Part shown: positions 14,447-15,449 of the stretch, in pieces
How positions within the stretch are numbered: the first letter of the stretch is position 1
Layout: every line of letters starts with the position of its first letter
Assembly: GCA_022508635.1 (NCBI GenBank)
Contig: JAFLUV010000015.1
Location: 1-15,449 of the forward strand
Origin: Prevotellaceae bacterium
Lineage (GTDB): Bacteria; Bacteroidota; Bacteroidia; Bacteroidales; Bacteroidaceae
Direction: 5' to 3'
DNA length: 15,449 bases
Position numbers and translations under genes: made by a program
The notes under the pieces: generated by a model
What the model saw: the letters and a program-made list of their open reading frames with translations, nothing else
The model's database searches: none
Told to the model about the DNA's origin: nothing

Positions 14447-15425
14447 GCCAAGGCACACGCTCTACGTACGGCACAAGCCAGGCGCACAGGCAGAAGACGA
14501 CAGGCAGGAGAATGAGCACATCGTCCGTCCGGTGATAGATGCCGCGGCCATAGGAGAGATGCACGAACTTGTAGAAGTAGAGCATCGGGTAGTGAGAAAT
14601 AAAAAAGACCATGCTGTGTTCCCCGATAAAACAAAGCAGAGGAATACGCCGGACGTGCATCGTGAGCAAGATGCCAGCAAGACCGCACAGTGCCAGCGTT
14701 GCGTTCACCACGGCCATCACAGGACTGCCTGTGAACAGATTCTGGCTCATGGTGTATGTGCCGGGCAGCGTCAGATTCAAGACGACAAACGCAACGGTCA
14801 TCGCCCACGAGGCAACGGCCACCGTCCGTTCAGCAAAACGATGCATCACCCACCGCCACAACCGTCCGAGATAGAAGAAGTAGCAGGCGATAAAGACGTT
14901 GCCGAGGCTCATCGGCACTTGGTTGCCCATGCGAAACACCAGATAGCTGACGGCGGGAAAGAGCACGGTGAGCCAGCACAGATGCCGCACCTTGTTAATG
15001 TAGCGCACCATCATATAGACGATAAAGAAGGAAAACAGAAACCAGATGGGCAAGTTACCATAAAAACTGCTCCTCATCCAGATATGCTCCCATTCCAGCG
15101 GCTCCACAAAATGTCCGAAGCGTTCCGTCAGACTGGGATAGAAGCTGAAGTAGACGATGGCACCGATGGTACCACTCGTCAGGTAGGGAATGAGCAGGCG
15201 ACGACTGCGGTCGCGCAGATAGTCGAGATCCGTTCCGGAAGACGTACCCTTGTTGAAGTAACCTGCCTTGAAAAAAAAGAAACTCATAAAGAAGAAACTC
15301 CACTGCATGACCACAAGCCACCACTCCTGCTTGTCCTGCCCGCAGAAAGACATAACGTGAAGCGTCACCATGCGGACGATACATATACCGCAAAGGATGT
15401 CGAAGGCGTGGTTTCTCTGTTTCAT
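14385..15425 (-). CDS. Membrane acyltransferase (acyltransferase 3 type)
   Basis: A 346-residue multi-pass membrane protein with about ten hydrophobic segments. The N-terminus, FDILCGICIVRMVTLHVM, matches the acyltransferase-3 pattern of an Asp/Arg-containing first helix with a conserved His (His23). Further family-like features are FFKAGYFNKG near residues 51-60, RSRRLLIPYL and the late IGEHSMVFFISHYPML. Family members transfer acetyl or other acyl groups to exported glycans, and Bacteroidetes versions often sit in polysaccharide loci; the target here is unknown. The ATG at 15425 gives the natural N-terminus; the frame stays open upstream to near the window end with only a TTG at 15440. The C-terminal tail WHDSRRASATDAPRLG is polar and is coded by bases shared with the NUDIX gene on the other strand. 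Confidence 0.8.
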   Translation of the reverse strand: MKQRNHAFDILCGICIVRMVTLHVMSFCGQDKQEWWLVVMQWSFFFMSFFFFKAGYFNKGTSSGTDLDYLRDRSRRLLIPYLTSGTIGAIVYFSFYPSLTERFGHFVEPLEWEHIWMRSSFYGNLPIWFLFSFFIVYMMVRYINKVRHLCWLTVLFPAVSYLVFRMGNQVPMSLGNVFIACYFFYLGRLWRWVMHRFAERTVAVASWAMTVAFVVLNLTLPGTYTMSQNLFTGSPVMAVVNATLALCGLAGILLTMHVRRIPLLCFIGEHSMVFFISHYPMLYFYKFVHLSYGRGIYHRTDDVLILLPVVFCLCAWLVPYVERVPWLSGRWHDSRRASATDAPRLG

Positions 15426-15449
15426 TGTTTCAAGAAGCAAAGGGCGGTA

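Overview
The window looks like chromosomal DNA of a Bacteroidales bacterium, most likely of the Prevotellaceae. The evidence is the Bacteroidetes-type promoters (TTTG, 19-21 bases, TAnnTTTG) just upstream of most first genes, the lack of strong Shine-Dalgarno sites, and the protein families: DUF4369/thioredoxin-like protein, FeoA-FeoB fusion, flotillin with NfeD, a large SCSKLG-type lipoprotein, and a GH33-type sialidase. The genus is an inference. Thirteen features that I regard as real protein-coding genes or gene parts are arranged on both strands; no rRNA, tRNA, CRISPR array, prophage or transposase was seen.

Layout. 1-280: an array of seven 22-bp units with a TCACTCGAGTGA palindromic core, then a complex inverted repeat and a promoter, leading into a DUF4143-type AAA ATPase (281-1492). 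1694-3385 and 3433-4506: two envelope proteins on the + strand, an abundant-looking TPR/OmpA-like lipoprotein and a DUF4369/thioredoxin-fold protein that has lost its CxxC cysteines. 4679-6924 on the - strand: a sulfur-assimilation operon, metY then cysK, with a divergent Lrp/AsnC regulator (7151-7618) and an 18-bp perfect palindrome in the shared intergenic region. 7649-11519 on the - strand: feoAB, followed 46 bases later by a gene whose N-terminus is a FeoB-associated Cys-rich membrane protein fused in frame to a secreted sialidase. 11764-13758 on the - strand: nfeD-like gene then flotillin. 13898-14446 (+): zinc-ribbon NUDIX hydrolase, overlapping tail-to-tail with a membrane acyltransferase (14385-15425, -).

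How the genes fit together. MetY and CysK make homocysteine and cysteine from acetylated homoserine/serine and sulfide, and the Lrp-type protein beside them is the obvious candidate regulator. FeoAB imports ferrous iron; because the sialidase has no promoter or start codon of its own, it appears to be expressed with iron uptake, which would couple host-glycan sialic acid release to the Feo transcription unit. NfeD and flotillin form the usual membrane-microdomain pair. The most unusual single observation is the FeoB-associated protein/sialidase fusion; the next is the helically phased 22-bp palindrome array upstream of the ATPase.
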